A stretch of 64,000 bases of DNA, taken from the NCBI RefSeq assembly GCF_034720595.1, contig NZ_JAYESJ010000001.1, positions 832,001 through 896,000 of the forward strand, in the 5' to 3' direction. The DNA comes from Rhizobium sp. CC-YZS058 (GTDB taxonomy: Bacteria; Pseudomonadota; Alphaproteobacteria; Rhizobiales; Rhizobiaceae). Position numbers and translations under genes: made by a program. A model generated the notes under the pieces. That model did not search any database. It was given only the letters and a program-made list of their open reading frames with translations, and was not told the DNA's origin. Positions 7,811 to 16,343 of the stretch are shown here, in pieces; position 1 is the stretch's first letter; each line of letters starts with the position of its first letter.

Positions 7811-8800
7811 ATGACCTTTCTGAAATCGACTCTCAGCCGTCGCGGCTTCACCAGCCTGGCTGGCGCTGCGCTCTTCGCTGCCATGATGCCGGCGGCATCC
7901 ATGGCGCAGGACGTCACCATTCCGATCATCGTCAAGGACACCACCTCGTTCTACTGGCAGATCGTTCTGGCCGGCGCCCGTGCGGCGGGCAAGGATCTCG
8001 GCGTCAACGTGCCGGAACTCGGCGCCCAGTCGGAAGCCGACATCAACGGCCAGATCAGCATTCTCGAAAACGCCGTCGCCGGCAGCCCGGCCGCCGTCGT
8101 CATCTCGCCGACCGAATTCAAGGCACTCGGCAAGCCGATCGACGAAGCCGCCAAGTCCGTTCCGGTTATCGGTATCGACTCGGCTGCCGACTCCAAGGCC
8201 TTCACCTCGTTCCTGACCACCGACAACACCCAGGGCGGACGTATCGCCGCTGACGGCTTGGCGGCTGCAATCAAGGAAGCGACCGGCAAGGAAGAGGGCG
8301 AAATCGCCATCATCACGAGTCTGCCGGGCGTCGGCTCGCTCGATCAGCGCCGCGCCGGCTTCATGGAGCAGATCGCGGCCAAATATCCAGGCCTGAAGGT
8401 CGTCGCCGATAAGTATGCCGACGGCCAGGCAACCACCGGCCTCAACATGATGACCGACCTCATCACCGCCAACCCGAACCTCGTCGGCGTCTTCGCCTCG
8501 AACCTCATCATGGCGCAGGGCGTTGGCCAGGCGATTGCCGAAAACAAGCTCGGCGACAAGGTGAAGGTCATCGGCTTCGACAGCGACGAGAAGACGGTCG
8601 GCTTCCTCAAGGAAGGCGTTCTCGCCGGCCTCGTGGTGCAGGACCCCTATCGCATGGGGTATGACGGCATCAAGACGGCGCTCGCCGCCTCCAAGAAGGA
8701 AAAGGTCGAGGCCAATGTCGACACCGGCGCCAACCTGGTGACGAAGGCCAACATGGCCGAGCCGAAGATCGACGCTCTCTTGAACCCGAAGATCAACTGA
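7811..8800 (+). CDS. sugar ABC transporter periplasmic binding protein, Tat-type signal
   Basis: 329 residues of the ribose/galactose-type periplasmic binding protein family (peripla_BP_4-like). The N-terminus SRRGFTSLAG at about 9-18 has twin arginines (Arg10, Arg11) followed by a hydrophobic core and an Ala-x-Ala-like cleavage site (ASMAQD), so Tat export is likely. The mature part has the two-lobe pattern of the family (VVISPTEFKALGKPI, VPVIGIDSAAD, VIGFDSDEKTVGFLKEG). ATG 7811 is preceded by GGAGGAGAAC. It is the first gene of an importer operon with the ATPase and permease. Genes on both sides suggest an aldose or sugar acid, probably L-galactose or a relative. Confidence 0.9.
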   Translation: MTFLKSTLSRRGFTSLAGAALFAAMMPAASMAQDVTIPIIVKDTTSFYWQIVLAGARAAGKDLGVNVPELGAQSEADINGQISILENAVAGSPAAVVISPTEFKALGKPIDEAAKSVPVIGIDSAADSKAFTSFLTTDNTQGGRIAADGLAAAIKEATGKEEGEIAIITSLPGVGSLDQRRAGFMEQIAAKYPGLKVVADKYADGQATTGLNMMTDLITANPNLVGVFASNLIMAQGVGQAIAENKLGDKVKVIGFDSDEKTVGFLKEGVLAGLVVQDPYRMGYDGIKTALAASKKEKVEANVDTGANLVTKANMAEPKIDALLNPKIN

Positions 8801-8809
8801 TCTCGAACC

Positions 8810-8836
8810 GGGGTGGTCGGCTCGGCCGGCCACCCC
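8810..8836 (+). terminator. intercistronic hairpin after binding-protein gene
   Basis: GGGGTGGTCGG (8810-8820) pairs with CCGGCCACCCC (8826-8836), one G-T pair, loop CTCGG, no T-run. Such structures commonly protect binding-protein mRNA or partly end transcription, giving more binding protein than membrane subunits. That role is inferred. Confidence 0.6.
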
Positions 8837-8920
8837 ACGCATCTCATTGGGTGAAGCTTCTGTCCGCCCGCGTTGCCTGATCGGCCGCGCGGGGCCGGAT
8901 GGATGCGAGTGGAGGTCTTC

Positions 8921-10489
8921 ATGTCAGATGTGTACGATGCCGGTCTGCGGCCGAACGACACCTTGGCCAAGCCGCGCGGGATCAAGATTGCCGGCCATCC
9001 GGTTCCCAAGGGCCAGCCGATCCTGGAACTGCGTGCCCTGCGCAAGCTCTATGGCGCCGTCGAGGCTCTGAAGCCTGCCGATCTGACCTTCCTGTCCGGT
9101 GAAATCCACGCCATCGTCGGTGAAAACGGCGCCGGAAAGTCGACGCTGATCAAGCTCCTGACCGGTGTCATCCGCCGAACCTCCGGCGATATTCTCTGGT
9201 GCGGCGAGACCGTCGCGCTCGCAAGCCCGAACGAGGCCATTCAGCGCGGCATCAATGCCGTCCACCAGGAAGTGGTTCTCTGCCCGCACCTGACCGTTGC
9301 CGCCAACATGTTCCTCGGCGACGAAATGGATTCCGGCGGTCTTCTGAAGAAGCGCGCCATGACGGACGCCGCCCAGGCCGTGCTCGACGATCTCGGCTTC
9401 AGCCTGCCGGCCGCGGCGACGCTGGCGAGCCTGACCATCGGCCAGCAGCAGCTGGTGGCCACCGCCCGCGCCGCCATGCGCGGCACGCAGTTCCTGATCT
9501 TCGACGAGCCGACCGCCTACCTGACCCGCCAGGAATCCGCGCAGCTCTTTCGCCTCATCCGCCGCCTTCAGGCCGAAGGTGTGACGATCGTCTACATCAG
9601 CCACCGCATGGAAGAGGTCTTCGAACTCGCCGACCGCGTGTCGGTGCTGCGCGATGGCACCCATGTCGGCACGCGGCTCATCGGCGAAACCAATGATGCC
9701 GAGTTGATCTCGATGATGATCAACCGCAGCCTCGACCAGGTCTACCACAAGGAAACGATGACGATCGGCGCACCGATCGTCGAGACGCGCGGCCTCAGCG
9801 GCCCGGGCTTCGAGGATGTCTCGCTGACCGTGCGCGCCGGCGAGATCGTCGGTCTCTACGGATTGATCGGTGCCGGCCGCAGCGAATTCGCGCTCGGCCT
9901 TTATGGCCGCGAAAAGGTCACGGCCGGCGAAATCCACTGGGAAGGCCGCAAGGTCGAGATCCGCAACGAGCGCCAGGCCATGGATCTGGGCATTGCTTTG
10001 GCGCCGGAAAGCCGGCGCGACCAGGGCCTCTGCCTCAACCTGCCGATCGGGCTCAACATCAATCTGCCGGTCTTTGATCGTCTGTCGCGCGGGCTCACCA
10101 TCAGCCGCTCGCGCGAGCATGCCAATGCCGACAAGCAGATCAACGACCTGAAGATCAAGACGCCGACCCGCCGGGTGCTGGCGTCGGCCATGTCCGGCGG
10201 CAACCAGCAGAAGATCGTGATCGGCAAATGGCTCAGCCATGGTGCCAAGCTCTTCATCTTCGATGAGCCGACGGTTGGCGTCGATGTGGGCACAAAGGCG
10301 GAGATCTACCGCTTGTTCGGCCGGCTTCTGGAGCAGGGGGCCGGGATCATCCTGATCTCCTCCTACCTGCCGGAGGTCTATGAACTGGCCGACCGGCTGC
10401 ATGTGTTCCGCCAGGGGCGCCTGGTGGCCAGCCATGATTATCGCAGTGCCTCGCATGAAGAGGTCCTGTCCGAGGCCATCGGCGTCTGA
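8921..10489 (+). CDS. sugar ABC transporter ATP-binding protein (RbsA/MglA type)
   Basis: 522 residues with two ATPase domains in one chain. The first has a full Walker A (GENGAGKST), a weak signature (LTIGQQQ) and Walker B (LIFDEPTAYL). The second lacks a canonical Walker A (GLIGAGRSE) but has signature MSGGNQQK and Walker B LFIFDEPTVGVD. This one-good, one-degenerate arrangement is normal for sugar importers of this class. It would sit at the inner face of the cytoplasmic membrane, powering the permease at 10533. ATG 8921 follows GGAGG at good spacing; the N-terminal 35 residues before the first domain are longer than usual. Confidence 0.93.
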   Translation: MSDVYDAGLRPNDTLAKPRGIKIAGHPVPKGQPILELRALRKLYGAVEALKPADLTFLSGEIHAIVGENGAGKSTLIKLLTGVIRRTSGDILWCGETVALASPNEAIQRGINAVHQEVVLCPHLTVAANMFLGDEMDSGGLLKKRAMTDAAQAVLDDLGFSLPAAATLASLTIGQQQLVATARAAMRGTQFLIFDEPTAYLTRQESAQLFRLIRRLQAEGVTIVYISHRMEEVFELADRVSVLRDGTHVGTRLIGETNDAELISMMINRSLDQVYHKETMTIGAPIVETRGLSGPGFEDVSLTVRAGEIVGLYGLIGAGRSEFALGLYGREKVTAGEIHWEGRKVEIRNERQAMDLGIALAPESRRDQGLCLNLPIGLNINLPVFDRLSRGLTISRSREHANADKQINDLKIKTPTRRVLASAMSGGNQQKIVIGKWLSHGAKLFIFDEPTVGVDVGTKAEIYRLFGRLLEQGAGIILISSYLPEVYELADRLHVFRQGRLVASHDYRSASHEEVLSEAIGV

Positions 10490-10532
10490 CGCGCCGATAC
10501 AGTGAGTTTGAGTGGAAGGGGAGAGGCAGACC

Positions 10533-11507
10533 ATGAGCGTTGAGACCGCAACGGAGACCGCGCGCGTGCCGCGCAAGGGCATGAACATCCTGTTCGGGCT
10601 GACCCTGCTCGGGCTGCTGCTGTTCCTCTGGCTGCTCTTGGGCCTGGCGACCAACAGCTTCTGGACGTCGAACAACATCAGCAACCTGCTGCGCCAGGGC
10701 GCGATGACGGCCATCCTTGCGGTCGGCCAGACCTTCGTCATCATCACCGCCGGCATCGACCTTTCGGTCGGCGCCGTAGTCGGCTTCACCAGCGTGGCGC
10801 TTGCCTGGCTGCTTTCCTATGGCGTGCCGCTCTGGCCGGCCATGGCGATTACCCTGCTGATCGGCGTCGCCATCGGAGCCTTCCATGGCTTCGGCATCGT
10901 GCGCATGGGCCTGCCGCCCTTCATCATCACGCTCGCCACGCTCACCTCGCTGCGCGGCATCGGCCTGCTGATCACCAATGGCTCGACCATTTCGATCAGC
11001 CATGAAGGCTTCACGCAGTTCTCGCGAGCCGATTTCCTCGGCGTGCCGAGCCTGTTCTGGATGGTGCTGGTGGTGGCGATCCCCGCCTATGTCTATCTGC
11101 ACTTGAGCCGCTGGGGCCGCTATCTCTTCGCCGTCGGTTCCAACAGCGAGGCCGCCCGTCTTTCCGGCGTCAACGTCACGCGCACCATCTACACGGCCTA
11201 TATCCTCTCTTCCACCTGCGCTGCCTTCGTCGGCCTGCTGCTCGCCTCGCGCATCGGCATCGGCAATGCGACCCAGGCCGAAGGCTGGGAACTGCAGGCC
11301 ATCGCCTCTTCGGTCATCGGCGGCACCAGCCTGTTCGGCGCGGTCGGCTCCGTGCAGGGTCCGCTGCTCGGCGCCTTCATCCTCGCCACCATCAACAATG
11401 GCGCGAACCTGATGAACCTGAACTCCTTCTGGCAGCGCATCATCACGGGCGGCCTGATCATCGTCATCGTCTATTTCGACCAGCTGCGCCGGCGCGGAAG
11501 CCGGTGA
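10533..11507 (+). CDS. sugar ABC transporter permease (RbsC family)
   Basis: 324 residues, strongly hydrophobic with about eight to ten membrane segments. The conserved family phrases are present: VITAGIDLSVGAVVGF near residue 75 and the cytoplasmic loop GSNSEAARLSGVNV that contacts the ATPase. ATG 10533 is preferred over the in-frame GTG 10512 because GGAGAGG lies six bases before it. A single permease serves as a homodimer in this importer type. It is third in the operon after the binding protein and ATPase. Confidence 0.92.
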   Translation: MSVETATETARVPRKGMNILFGLTLLGLLLFLWLLLGLATNSFWTSNNISNLLRQGAMTAILAVGQTFVIITAGIDLSVGAVVGFTSVALAWLLSYGVPLWPAMAITLLIGVAIGAFHGFGIVRMGLPPFIITLATLTSLRGIGLLITNGSTISISHEGFTQFSRADFLGVPSLFWMVLVVAIPAYVYLHLSRWGRYLFAVGSNSEAARLSGVNVTRTIYTAYILSSTCAAFVGLLLASRIGIGNATQAEGWELQAIASSVIGGTSLFGAVGSVQGPLLGAFILATINNGANLMNLNSFWQRIITGGLIIVIVYFDQLRRRGSR

Positions 11508-11559
11508 ACGGCACCGGCCGTCGGGCAAGACTTCTCAGACAAGCAAGGACTGCAGCATC

Positions 11560-12579
11560 ATGAAAGCGGCGATCTGCCAGGAACCGGGGCGGCTTCAACT
11601 GTCCGAGCAGCCGGCCCCGGGCGCCCTTGAGCCCGGCTGGGCGCGCCTCGCCGTCAGCCATGTCGGCATCTGCGGCACCGACTACCACATCTATGAAGGC
11701 AAGCACCCCTTCCTCGCTTATCCACGCGTCATGGGCCACGAGATCTCCGCCCATGTGGTCGAAACGGCGGGCGATGCGTCGCTCGCGCCCGGTTCGCTGG
11801 TCGTGGTGAATCCCTATCTCGCCTGCGGGCGCTGCCTCGCCTGCCGCAAGGGCAAGCCCAATTGCTGCCAGGCGATCGAGGTCCTCGGCGTTCACCGGGA
11901 TGGCGCCTTGTGCGAGGAGATCCTCGTCCCCGTCGCCAATCTCTATCCGGCGGGCGATCTGTCCCCGGAAGCGGCGGCGACGGTGGAGTTCCTGGCGATC
12001 GGCGCGCATGCGGTGCGCCGTAGCGCCGGCGCATCGGGGTCGAAGGCGCTCGTCATCGGCGCCGGGCCGATCGGCCTCGGCACCGCGCTCTTCTCCCGCA
12101 TTGCCGGCCACGAGGTCACGCTGCTCGACGCCAGTGCCGAGCGGCTGGCCATGGCAAGTCAGCATTTCGGCTTCTCGTCGGGCATCCTGGCTGGTGCCGA
12201 GACGCTCGAGAACGTGCTGGCCGCAAGCGGCGGCGACGGGTTCGATCTGGTCTTCGACGCCACCGGCCATGGCGGCTCCATGCAGGCCGCTTTCGGCTTC
12301 GTCGCCCATGGCGGCACGCTGGTCTTCGTCAGCGTCGTCAAGGACGAGATCCGCTTCTCGGACCCGGAATTCCACAAGCGGGAAATGACGCTGGTCGGCA
12401 GCCGCAATGCCACGCGGGAAGACTTCGAGCATGTCATGGCGTCGATCCGCTCCGGCGCCGTGCCGGTCGACACGCTCATCACCCACCGCACGACGCTGAC
12501 CGGCGTCATCGACGACCTTCCGCGCTGGGCGCACGAGAAGGCAGGCCTGATCAAGGCTATCGTGGCGGTGGCGGCCTGA
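11560..12579 (+). CDS. zinc alcohol dehydrogenase family, L-galactonate 5-dehydrogenase-like
   Basis: 339 residues of the zinc-binding medium-chain dehydrogenase family. Catalytic zinc ligands Cys38 (VGICGTD), His60 and Glu61 (GHE) and the structural zinc set Cys89, Cys92, Cys95, Cys103 are in place. The Rossmann motif is GAGPIGLG. It closely resembles E. coli LgoD (YjjN), which oxidises L-galactonate to D-tagaturonate: shared features include IEVLGVHRDG, VPVANLYP and especially FSDPEFHKRE followed by GSRNAT. Next to tagaturonate reductase and altronate dehydratase genes this assignment is coherent. L-gulonate or a related acid is the main alternative. It follows the permease by 52 bp. Confidence 0.85.
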   Translation: MKAAICQEPGRLQLSEQPAPGALEPGWARLAVSHVGICGTDYHIYEGKHPFLAYPRVMGHEISAHVVETAGDASLAPGSLVVVNPYLACGRCLACRKGKPNCCQAIEVLGVHRDGALCEEILVPVANLYPAGDLSPEAAATVEFLAIGAHAVRRSAGASGSKALVIGAGPIGLGTALFSRIAGHEVTLLDASAERLAMASQHFGFSSGILAGAETLENVLAASGGDGFDLVFDATGHGGSMQAAFGFVAHGGTLVFVSVVKDEIRFSDPEFHKREMTLVGSRNATREDFEHVMASIRSGAVPVDTLITHRTTLTGVIDDLPRWAHEKAGLIKAIVAVAA

Positions 12580-12582
12580 CCC

Positions 12583-12828
12583 TCAGGAGGTAAGCACGAT
12601 CTGGTCCCGAACCTCGCAGCCGACCAGGCTGCGGGCAAGATCCACGGCCCGGCGGCGCAGATCGTCGCTGCGGATCGTGCCGTCCAGCACCAAGGCCGAG
12701 CCGCTCTGGCTGACCACGATCTCGGCATCGTCCAGATCGCTCTCGTAGAGCAGGGCGGAGGTCACGGAGGCGGCGGCGGCAGCCAGGTTCGGCGTGCGGG
12801 CGGCGGCGGTAAAGAGACCCATGAACAT
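12583..12828 (-). CDS. BON-domain small protein
   Basis: 81 residues. Residues 30-80 fit a BON domain, an alpha/beta fold tied to membrane or ligand binding: alternating strands with the DLDDAEIVVSQSGSALVLDG stretch and a helix RRRAVDLARSLVG. ATG 12828 was chosen over upstream starts because AAAGGAG lies eight bases before it. There is no clear signal peptide. It converges on the dehydrogenase at 12579 with only 3 bp between stops, and is divergent from the FAH-family gene. Function unknown. Confidence 0.72.
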   Translation of the reverse strand: MFMGLFTAAARTPNLAAAAASVTSALLYESDLDDAEIVVSQSGSALVLDGTIRSDDLRRRAVDLARSLVGCEVRDQIVLTS

Positions 12829-12917
12829 GACGGTCGCTCCTTTGTGAGGAATCGCGGGATTCATTCTGTTCATCTGGCGTTCATCTTCGCACGATCATCC
12901 GCCGATGTCACCCCGAT

Positions 12918-12938
12918 GACGGGGATGTGATCCCCGTC
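12918..12938. repeat. 9-bp perfect hairpin between divergent genes
   Basis: GACGGGGAT (12918-12926) and ATCCCCGTC (12930-12938) around a 3-nt GTG loop, in the 234-bp gap between the BON gene and the FAH-family gene. Possibly a binding site or leader hairpin. Confidence 0.4.
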
Positions 12939-13062
12939 CAGTGGGGCATCCCGCGACGCACGGCTGCAAAGCGGCTTGATCCGGTGAGGGCAGCGCAGCT
13001 AAGTTGCTGGCGAAATTGCAAAAATGCAGGCGGTGCTAAGAACTGCCCTGCGGAAGGATGGA

Positions 13063-14211
13063 ATGGACATGCAGCAGGTCTACAAAGCGGGATGTTTCAT
13101 CGGCCGTGTCTGGCGCGATGATCGCGCCGGGCCCTCGGTCGTCACGCTCCGGGACGGTCAGGTGATCGACATCACCACCAAGGCAGCGCCGACGGTGCGC
13201 GACGTCATGGAGCAGCCCGACCCTGTGGCCTTCATCGCCGCGCAGCCGGGCGAGGCTGTGGGTACGCTCGAGGCGGTGCTCAACGGTTCCGCCACCGGCA
13301 TCAGGCTCCTGGCGCCCGTCGATCTGCAGGCGGTCAAGGCCTGCGGCGTCACCTTCGCCCGCTCGATGCTGGAGCGCGTGATCGAGGAGAAGGCTGCCGG
13401 CAATCCTGACCTTGCGGCCAAGGTGCGCGACCGGATCAGCGCCTTGATCGGCGACAGCCTGCGCAATCTCAAGGCCGGCTCGCCCGAGGCCGAGCGGGTC
13501 AAGGCGGCGCTGATCGAGGAGGGCGTCTGGTCGCAATATCTGGAAGTGGGCATCGGGCCGGATGCCGAGGTCTTCACCAAGGCGCCGGTGCTCGCCTCCG
13601 TCGGTCACGGCAGCGATGTCGGCATTCATCCGGTCTCGCGCTGGAACAATCCGGAGCCGGAAATCGTGCTGGCGGTCGACAGCCGCGGCGCGATCAAGGG
13701 CGCGGCGCTCGGCAACGACGTCAACCTGCGCGATGTCGAGGGTCGCTCGGCCCTGCTCCTCGGCAAGGCGAAGGACAACAACGCCTCCTGCGCCATCGGT
13801 CCGTTCATCCGTCTCTTCGATGAAAGCTTCACCCTCGACGATGTCCGTCAGGCCGAGCTGGAACTGACGGTGGAGGGAGCGGATGGGTTCGTGCTGAAGG
13901 GCGCGAGCCGGATGAGCGAGATCAGCCGCGATCCGACCGATCTCGTCGCCCAAACGATCGGGCCGCATCATCAATATCCGGACGGGCTGGTTCTGTTTCT
14001 GGGAACGCTGTTCGCACCGGTCGAGGACCGGGATGCACCTGGTCAGGGCTTCACTCACCATGTGGGCGACCGGGTAACGATCGCCAGCCCCAAGCTCGGG
14101 GCTCTGACCAATGTGGTGCGGCTGACGACGGATTGTGCGCCCTGGACCTTCGGTCTTGCCGACCTCATGCGCAATCTGGCATCGCGCGGTCTTCTCGGGC
14201 GTGAGGGCTGA
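13063..14211 (+). CDS. fumarylacetoacetate hydrolase (FAH) family enzyme
   Basis: 382 residues; the second half carries the FAH-fold pattern, including the metal-site phrase EPEIVLAVDSRG and LGNDVNLRDVEG. Members cleave C-C bonds or dehydrate 2-keto acids with Mg2+ or Mn2+. Some act on 2-keto-3-deoxy sugar acids, for example 2-keto-3-deoxy-arabinonate dehydratase, which this length and the long N-terminal domain recall. That would suit a sugar-acid neighbourhood, but the gene is separated from the L-galactonate locus by the BON gene and may be independent. Start: GGAAGG at 13052-13057 favours ATG 13063 (ATG 13069 is also possible). Confidence 0.82.
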   Translation: MDMQQVYKAGCFIGRVWRDDRAGPSVVTLRDGQVIDITTKAAPTVRDVMEQPDPVAFIAAQPGEAVGTLEAVLNGSATGIRLLAPVDLQAVKACGVTFARSMLERVIEEKAAGNPDLAAKVRDRISALIGDSLRNLKAGSPEAERVKAALIEEGVWSQYLEVGIGPDAEVFTKAPVLASVGHGSDVGIHPVSRWNNPEPEIVLAVDSRGAIKGAALGNDVNLRDVEGRSALLLGKAKDNNASCAIGPFIRLFDESFTLDDVRQAELELTVEGADGFVLKGASRMSEISRDPTDLVAQTIGPHHQYPDGLVLFLGTLFAPVEDRDAPGQGFTHHVGDRVTIASPKLGALTNVVRLTTDCAPWTFGLADLMRNLASRGLLGREG

Positions 14212-14267
14212 GGGCTCAGCGGCTCTTCTTCCGGCTCCGTCTCAGGGCGGGGCCGGCCTTGTATGTC

Positions 14268-14390
14268 TTAGAGGCCGCGCTGCTGGCGCTTGGCGATGTC
14301 GCGGGGTGCGGCGTCGCTGCGGGTGGCAACAAAGCTGTCCCAGATCCGGCTGCGGACCGCGGCGGTCTGGAAGCTGTGCTTGGCGTTCAT
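14268..14390 (-). CDS. possible 40-residue small protein
   Basis: A 40-residue frame starting with ATG 14390, which is preceded by GTGGAGACGACC, a fair ribosome site. The product is basic and hydrophilic (ending AKRQQRGL) with no hydrophobic stretch or known domain that I recognise. It is supported only by the ribosome site and by filling an otherwise empty gap, so it may be spurious. Confidence 0.4.
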   Translation of the reverse strand: MNAKHSFQTAAVRSRIWDSFVATRSDAAPRDIAKRQQRGL

Positions 14391-14483
14391 GGTCGTCTCC
14401 ACTGTCTGTTGCCTCCTTCTACAGAGATCCGAGACAAGGTGCTGTGCGTTTTGCGCATCGCTGCCGCGCGGCAACGCGAGACC

Positions 14484-14549
14484 GGACAGGCTCTGCTGAC
14501 ACAGGGGACAGGCTCTGCTGACACAGGGGACAGGCTCTGCTGACGCAGG
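14484..14549. repeat. three head-to-tail copies of a 22-bp repeat
   Basis: Copies at 14484-14505, 14506-14527 and 14528-14549 with unit GGACAGGCTCTGCTGACACA followed by GG. The first two are identical; the third has one change (ACGC for ACAC). It lies in the gap downstream of the DUF3429 gene. No spacers, so not a CRISPR array. Confidence 0.85.
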
Positions 14550-14559
14550 CTGGTCGGCC

Positions 14560-15012
14560 TCACCCGGCGACCAGCATCACGAGATAGGCGCAGAGCACGA
14601 TCAGGGTCACCAGGCAACGCAGGCGAAAGTACCAGGGCTTCTGGCGGCCGACGCGATAGGAGACCGAATCGCAGCCGAGAGCCAGGATGAAGCACGCGGC
14701 CTGCACGAGAAGGGCAAGGACAAGCGGCATGGGAAGGATCAGCGTGGCAAAGACCAGAAGCGCGATCGCATTGGAGAGGAGCAGAAGCGGCGTGACCTTC
14801 AAAGTATGGATCTCGGCCTGCATCCAGATCGTGCCGGCCATGAAGCTGGCAATCACGGCACCATAGGCGAGGAAAGCGCGGGCAAGGCTGCCTGGCGGCA
14901 GATCGCCGGCAAGCCGAAGTTCCAGCCCCGCAGCGTGGCCGATGGCGAGGGCCAGAAAGGGCAGGGCGCCCAGCAGGGTCAGTGTCTGGGTCAGGCGTAT
15001 CGATCGGTCCAT
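14560..15012 (-). CDS. DUF3429-family membrane protein
   Basis: 150 residues with four or five hydrophobic segments (for example LLLLSNAIALLVFATLILP and LVTLIVLCAYLVMLV), matching the small DUF3429 inner-membrane family by length and pattern. Function unknown. ATG 15012 follows GAGGAGGA at ideal spacing, which rules out the longer upstream frame. It starts 10 bp after the FAD-oxidoreductase stop and is surely the last gene of the Dabb/oxidoreductase/DUF3429 operon. Confidence 0.8.
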   Translation of the reverse strand: MDRSIRLTQTLTLLGALPFLALAIGHAAGLELRLAGDLPPGSLARAFLAYGAVIASFMAGTIWMQAEIHTLKVTPLLLLSNAIALLVFATLILPMPLVLALLVQAACFILALGCDSVSYRVGRQKPWYFRLRCLVTLIVLCAYLVMLVAG

Positions 15013-15022
15013 GCCGTCCTCC

Positions 15023-16000
15023 TCAGGGGTGAGCGGCGAGCGCCTCGGCAAGGCTCGCGCCGCTTTCGAAGGCCGCTTCCACCCGGTTTGCCCGGCACCA
15101 GTCGCCGCAGGCGGCCAGTCCCTGATCGGCATCCAGAAGATGCGGCAGACCCACTGCTTGTTCCACGCTGGCATAGCGCCAGCGATGCAGATCGAGCCAG
15201 GGCGCGGCAGAAAGGTCGTGGCCGGTCAGCGCCTGCAGCGCCGCAAGCATCGCGGCCTGCACAGCGGAACGGTCCTCCTCCAGATGCGCATCGGCCCAGT
15301 CGTTGCGGCTGTGGATCACCAGGCTCTCCGTCTGCGGGCGCCCCGGCTTGGTGGCGGTTCGCGCCAGCCAGGAGAGCACGGGGTGGTCGATGCGGACGGC
15401 GTCGAAGGGGAGCGGCAGCACAGCATCGAGGCCGATCATCAGCGTGAAGCAGCCGCGCATCTGCGCCCCGGCGATCAGCGGCTGCAGCGTCGAATCCGCC
15501 GGAAGGAGCCGGGCGGCCTGGGGTGCGGGCGTGGCCGCAACCACATATTGGAACGGACCGTGACGTTCGCCGGCGCTATCGATCAGGTGCCAGCGTCGCG
15601 CCTCGCCTTCCAGGCGGGCGATCTCGACCGCGCGCCGCAGGTCGAGCCCCTCCGCCATCCAGGCGGCGAGCCCGCTCATGCCGGGTGTGCCGACGAAACG
15701 GGGTTCGCTCTGCCGGTCCGGCCGGTCCCGCTGCGGCAGGCTGGCAATCGGGACCTGCCAGTGTGCCACCGCGCCAACCGCCATCGCCTGGTCGATCAGC
15801 GCCCGGAAGGTGGGCGACCGCGCGGTGAAGTATTGCGCGCCGTGATCGGCGTCGAAGGCGCCACGCCGGCGATGCGCCATGCGCCCGCCCGGACCACGGC
15901 TCTTCTCGAAGATGGTCACCTCCGCCTGCCCTTGGAGCCTTCGGGCGAGCGTCAGGCCGGCGAGGCCGGCGCCGATGACCGCAATCGTCACGCCGGTCAC
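15023..16000 (-). CDS. renalase-like NAD(P)/FAD-dependent oxidoreductase
   Basis: 325 residues. The FAD-binding dinucleotide fold opens the protein (IAVIGAGLAGLTLARRL) and is followed by EKSRGPGGRM and DHGAQYFTAR, typical of the short amine-oxidase-like/renalase group. A C-terminal FAD-contact segment (GLAACGDWCR) is present. The family oxidises amines or isomeric nicotinamide products; the substrate here is unknown. It sits 25 bp after the Dabb gene and 10 bp before DUF3429, an operon. Confidence 0.87.
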   Translation of the reverse strand: MTGVTIAVIGAGLAGLTLARRLQGQAEVTIFEKSRGPGGRMAHRRRGAFDADHGAQYFTARSPTFRALIDQAMAVGAVAHWQVPIASLPQRDRPDRQSEPRFVGTPGMSGLAAWMAEGLDLRRAVEIARLEGEARRWHLIDSAGERHGPFQYVVAATPAPQAARLLPADSTLQPLIAGAQMRGCFTLMIGLDAVLPLPFDAVRIDHPVLSWLARTATKPGRPQTESLVIHSRNDWADAHLEEDRSAVQAAMLAALQALTGHDLSAAPWLDLHRWRYASVEQAVGLPHLLDADQGLAACGDWCRANRVEAAFESGASLAEALAAHP

Positions 16001-16025
16001 CGCCTGGAGGGGAAAGAGGCCGCGC

Positions 16026-16343
16026 TCATGCGCCGACCTCCAGATCGAAGACCAGAACGCCGTCGACCCCGCCGGCTGCGGCGGCGACGATCAATCCGCC
16101 AAGGCGGCGATGCTCCTCATCCACGAGATAGGCATCGCGTGCGGCCGCGCTGTCGAAATCGACGATGAAGCCCTCGGAATAGCCCTTGTCCATGCCGGTC
16201 TCCGGGCTGACATTTTCGCCGGCGTGAACCGTGCGCATGCCGTCGATCCGCGCCTCCAGCGCCGCAATCCCCCGGTAGATCTCCACCTTTTCGGCCGTGG
16301 TGACGGCCGGGCGGAAGCGAATGAAGACACAATGACGGATCAT
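16026..16343 (-). CDS. Dabb (stress-responsive alpha/beta barrel) protein
   Basis: 105 residues beginning MIRHCVFIRFRP, the hallmark start of the Dabb ferredoxin-like barrel family, with the second-half strand GFIVDFDSAAARDAYL. These small dimeric proteins are cytosolic and of mixed or unknown function. ATG 16343 is chosen because family similarity begins there. First gene of the three-gene operon. Confidence 0.85.
   Translation of the reverse strand: MIRHCVFIRFRPAVTTAEKVEIYRGIAALEARIDGMRTVHAGENVSPETGMDKGYSEGFIVDFDSAAARDAYLVDEEHRRLGGLIVAAAAGGVDGVLVFDLEVGA

Noticed and set aside
12583..14211. BON and FAH-family genes considered as part of the L-galactonate operon.
   Set aside because: The BON gene is on the opposite strand and the FAH gene starts from its own gap, so operon membership is not supported.
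14484..14549. Tandem 22-bp repeats considered as a CRISPR remnant.
   Set aside because: The copies touch each other with no spacers, there are only three, and no cas gene is nearby.
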